Source: JBLHUT01 sp047629975 (GTDB lineage Bacteria; Pseudomonadota; Alphaproteobacteria; Rhodobacterales; Rhodobacteraceae). Taken from it: DNA of 8,418 bases. The notes below the pieces were generated by a model that was given only the letters and a program-made list of their open reading frames with translations, had not been told where the DNA came from and did not search any database. The DNA lies in the NCBI GenBank assembly GCA_047629975.1, contig JBLHUT010000162.1:1-8418 (forward strand), given 5' to 3'. Each line of letters starts with the position of its first letter. The stretch's first letter is position 1. The position numbers and the translations under genes are program-made. This document shows positions 7,092 to 8,418 of this stretch, one piece after another.

Positions 7092-7130
7092 CTTCAACTA
7101 ATGGAAGAGTGCCCGATAAGCATCTGAAGA

Positions 7131-7147
7131 GTATTGAAAATACATTT
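7131..7147 (+). terminator. Weak terminator-like hairpin after trmFO
   Basis: GTATT (7131-7135) and AATAC (7139-7143) pair around a GAA loop, followed by ATTTT. It is placed correctly to end trmFO transcription, 40 bp after the stop, but the stem is short and AT-rich, so this is a tentative call. Confidence 0.3.
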
Positions 7148-7194
7148 TAACATCTCTGGCCGGGCCATCGCTTGGCTTACCAGGAGTGAGCTAG

Positions 7195-7275
7195 GTGACT
7201 TTTAACGTGGCCAAAGCGTCATTTGGCCCGCGGAACTATTTCCAATCTTATGCTCATATTTTTTATATCACATGA
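7195..7275 (+). CDS. Possible 26-codon leader peptide upstream of gluQ
   Basis: A strong AGGAG (7182-7186) sits 8 bases before a GTG that opens a 26-codon frame ending in TGA at 7273-7275, 32 bp before gluQ. The predicted peptide starts MTFNVAKASF and is rich in aromatic residues (four Phe, three Tyr). A perfect 7-bp stem, GGCCAAA/TTTGGCC (7209-7215 and 7222-7228), lies inside the frame. I do not recognise the peptide. It is not in frame with gluQ. It may be a chance frame next to a purine-rich stretch, but the binding site is stronger than that of gluQ itself, which has none visible. If real, its position suggests a regulatory leader. Confidence 0.2.
   Translation: MTFNVAKASFGPRNYFQSYAHIFYIT
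7209..7228. other. Perfect 7-bp inverted repeat in the gluQ upstream region
   Basis: GGCCAAA and TTTGGCC flank the 6-base loop GCGTCA. No T-tract follows on the plus strand. It could be a regulator site, or an RNA hairpin within the gluQ leader. Confidence 0.35.
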
Positions 7276-7307
7276 AAACAGAAATTTACATGACGTATGT
7301 AACCTGA

Positions 7308-8153
7308 ATGATTACCCGGTTCGCGCCTTCTCCTACGGGTCTCTTGCATCTTGGCCACGCATTTTCGGCCATGACAGCCTTTGATTTGGCAATAAAATCC
7401 GGCGGAACGTTTCTGTTACGCATTGAAGATCTTGACCGTTCGCGGGTTCGCGATGTCTTTGAAAAAGCAATTTTCGATGACTTGCACTGGCTTGGCCTGA
7501 CGTGGCCCGAACCGGTCATGCGCCAATCAGAGCAACGCCCTCGTTATGATGCGGCTCTGGATAAGCTCGTTGAACAGGGATTGATCTATCCGTGTTGTTG
7601 CACACGCTCGGATATCAAAGACGCGCTTTCAGCTCCACAAGAAGGCGCGCAAGCTTATGGACCAGACGGGCCTGTCTATCCCGGTACCTGTCGCGGCCGC
7701 TCCATGGCCGATCGTACGCCGGGTGACGCGCTCAGGTTAAACGTTAGAAAGGCGATGCAAGTTATTGGTAGTAGTATATATTTTCTAGAAACTGGTGGGT
7801 TTTCCGATGGCTGGAACGTCATTGATCCTGCCGAGTTCATTGCACGTGTGGGGGATGTCATTCTTGGTCGGCGCAGTACCGACGATATCGCGTATCATCT
7901 GGCCTGTACGCTTGATGACGCGTACCAAGGTGTTACGCATGTCGTGCGTGGCCGCGACCTTTTTGATGCCACCCAAATCCACGTTGTCCTTCAAACGTTG
8001 TTGGGTCTGCCGACACCAATTTATCTTCATCATGATCTGGTGCGCGATGCCAACGGCAAGCGCCTGGCCAAACGTGATGATGCGCGCGCACTCTCAAAGT
8101 ACCGAGCCGAAGGGTGTACGCCAAATGACATTCGCCTGAAGTTTGGTCGGTAA
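7308..8153 (+). CDS. gluQ: Glutamyl-Q tRNA(Asp) synthetase
   Basis: GluQ is a shortened paralogue of glutamyl-tRNA synthetase that lacks the anticodon-binding domain. It activates glutamate with ATP and attaches it to the queuosine base at position 34 of tRNA-Asp rather than to the tRNA 3' end. The 281 residues match the catalytic-domain-only length. The class I signature appears as PSPTGLLHLGHA, with HLGH at 14-17, and the KMSKS-like loop as KRLAKRD at 251-257. The family's zinc site is visible as C96 and C98, then Y124 and C128 in YPGTC. The phrase GVTHVVRGRDLFDAT is also typical. The ATG at 7308 places the PSPTG motif at the usual distance from the N-terminus, but I see no Shine-Dalgarno sequence before it. 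Codons 143-160 contain a cluster of rare codons. The gene converges on hisI with a 10-bp gap. Confidence 0.95.
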   Translation: MITRFAPSPTGLLHLGHAFSAMTAFDLAIKSGGTFLLRIEDLDRSRVRDVFEKAIFDDLHWLGLTWPEPVMRQSEQRPRYDAALDKLVEQGLIYPCCCTRSDIKDALSAPQEGAQAYGPDGPVYPGTCRGRSMADRTPGDALRLNVRKAMQVIGSSIYFLETGGFSDGWNVIDPAEFIARVGDVILGRRSTDDIAYHLACTLDDAYQGVTHVVRGRDLFDATQIHVVLQTLLGLPTPIYLHHDLVRDANGKRLAKRDDARALSKYRAEGCTPNDIRLKFGR

Positions 8154-8163
8154 TTAGCTGATT

Positions 8164-8418
8164 TTATGGCATTTCGGGATCCATTAACTCTACCTCGGCA
8201 CCGTCTCGAACCGATGTATAGAAGCAACTGCGCCGGTTCGTGTGACAGGCAGGTCCCGTTTGATTGACAAGAACCAAAAGACAATCACGGTCGCAGTCGA
8301 CACGAAAATCAACCAGATGCTGAACATTGCCACTGCTTTGTCCCTTCACCCAAAACGATTGGCGGGAACGGGACCAATAAGTGACATTACCCGTCTTCAA
8401 CGTGCGCGCAATGGAGGC
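8164..8418 (-). CDS. hisI: Phosphoribosyl-AMP cyclohydrolase, C-terminal part
   Basis: HisI opens the purine ring of phosphoribosyl-AMP in the third step of histidine synthesis, using a metal-dependent hydrolysis in the cytoplasm. The gene enters from the right edge, so only the last 84 residues are visible. They include the core motifs: NVTYWSRSRQSFWVKG, then VDFRVDCDRD, whose aspartates bind the second metal in this family, and GPACHTNRRSCFY, whose two cysteines are zinc ligands. The frame ends with TAA at 8164-8166. No HisE-like domain follows, so this is the stand-alone form usual in alphaproteobacteria, rather than the HisIE fusion of enterobacteria. A TTG at 8398-8400 is internal and not a start, because the homology continues to the window edge. 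Confidence 0.96.
   Translation of the reverse strand, partial: ASIARTLKTGNVTYWSRSRQSFWVKGQSSGNVQHLVDFRVDCDRDCLLVLVNQTGPACHTNRRSCFYTSVRDGAEVELMDPEMP

Noticed and set aside
7092..7307. Possible tRNA or riboswitch in the trmFO-gluQ gap
   Set aside because: I looked for a cloverleaf (acceptor stem, GTTCRANYC-like T-loop, CCA end) and for known riboswitch cores and saw none. Only short separate hairpins are present.
1..8418. Mobile element, CRISPR array, defence or toxin-antitoxin system
   Set aside because: There is no transposase, integrase, terminal inverted repeat pair, regularly spaced repeat, nuclease or antitoxin-like gene. Every larger gene has a clear housekeeping or transport family.

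Overview
This window looks like an ordinary, gene-dense chromosomal segment of an alphaproteobacterium, most likely a member of the Rhodobacterales (Roseobacter/Rhodobacter group). The reasons are a Usg-family small protein, a GyrA with the acidic linker seen in alphaproteobacterial gyrases, a folate-dependent TrmFO, a stand-alone HisI, and moderately GC-rich codon use with many Roseobacter-like protein phrases. The assignment rests on recognised protein families; no database search was possible.

Layout from left to right. Positions 1-287 hold the C-terminal end of a MoxR-type AAA+ ATPase that enters from the left. Positions 288-533 are a non-coding gap with two perfect hairpins and a 10-bp palindrome. 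An EamA/DMT membrane transporter (534-1388, TTG start) converges, with a 3-bp gap, on a small Usg-family gene on the minus strand (1392-1661). Usg is divergent from gyrA (1852-4584), which is complete, keeps its catalytic tyrosine and GyrA box, and has the unmutated Ser/Asp pair at the quinolone positions. A hairpin at 4628-4657 probably ends gyrA transcription. A single sulfotransferase (4703-5674) follows, with its own T-rich terminator. Then come trmFO (5739-7091), an AT-richer 216-bp gap that may encode a 26-codon leader peptide, and gluQ (7308-8153). gluQ converges with a 10-bp gap on the 3' part of hisI (8164-8418, minus strand), which runs off the right edge.

The genes do not form one pathway or a clear operon. 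Most are separated by more than 60 bp, often with terminator-like structures, so they are probably transcribed mainly one by one. The only thematic pair is trmFO and gluQ: TrmFO makes m5U54 in the T-loop of tRNAs, and GluQ glutamylates queuosine-34 in tRNA-Asp. I found no mobile element, CRISPR array, tRNA, rRNA, phage gene or defence system, and no evidence for a new multi-gene system. The points most worth a second look are the possible leader peptide and rare-codon cluster associated with gluQ, the tandem 12-mer upstream of gyrA, the unlinked sulfotransferase, and the hairpin pair at 348-413.
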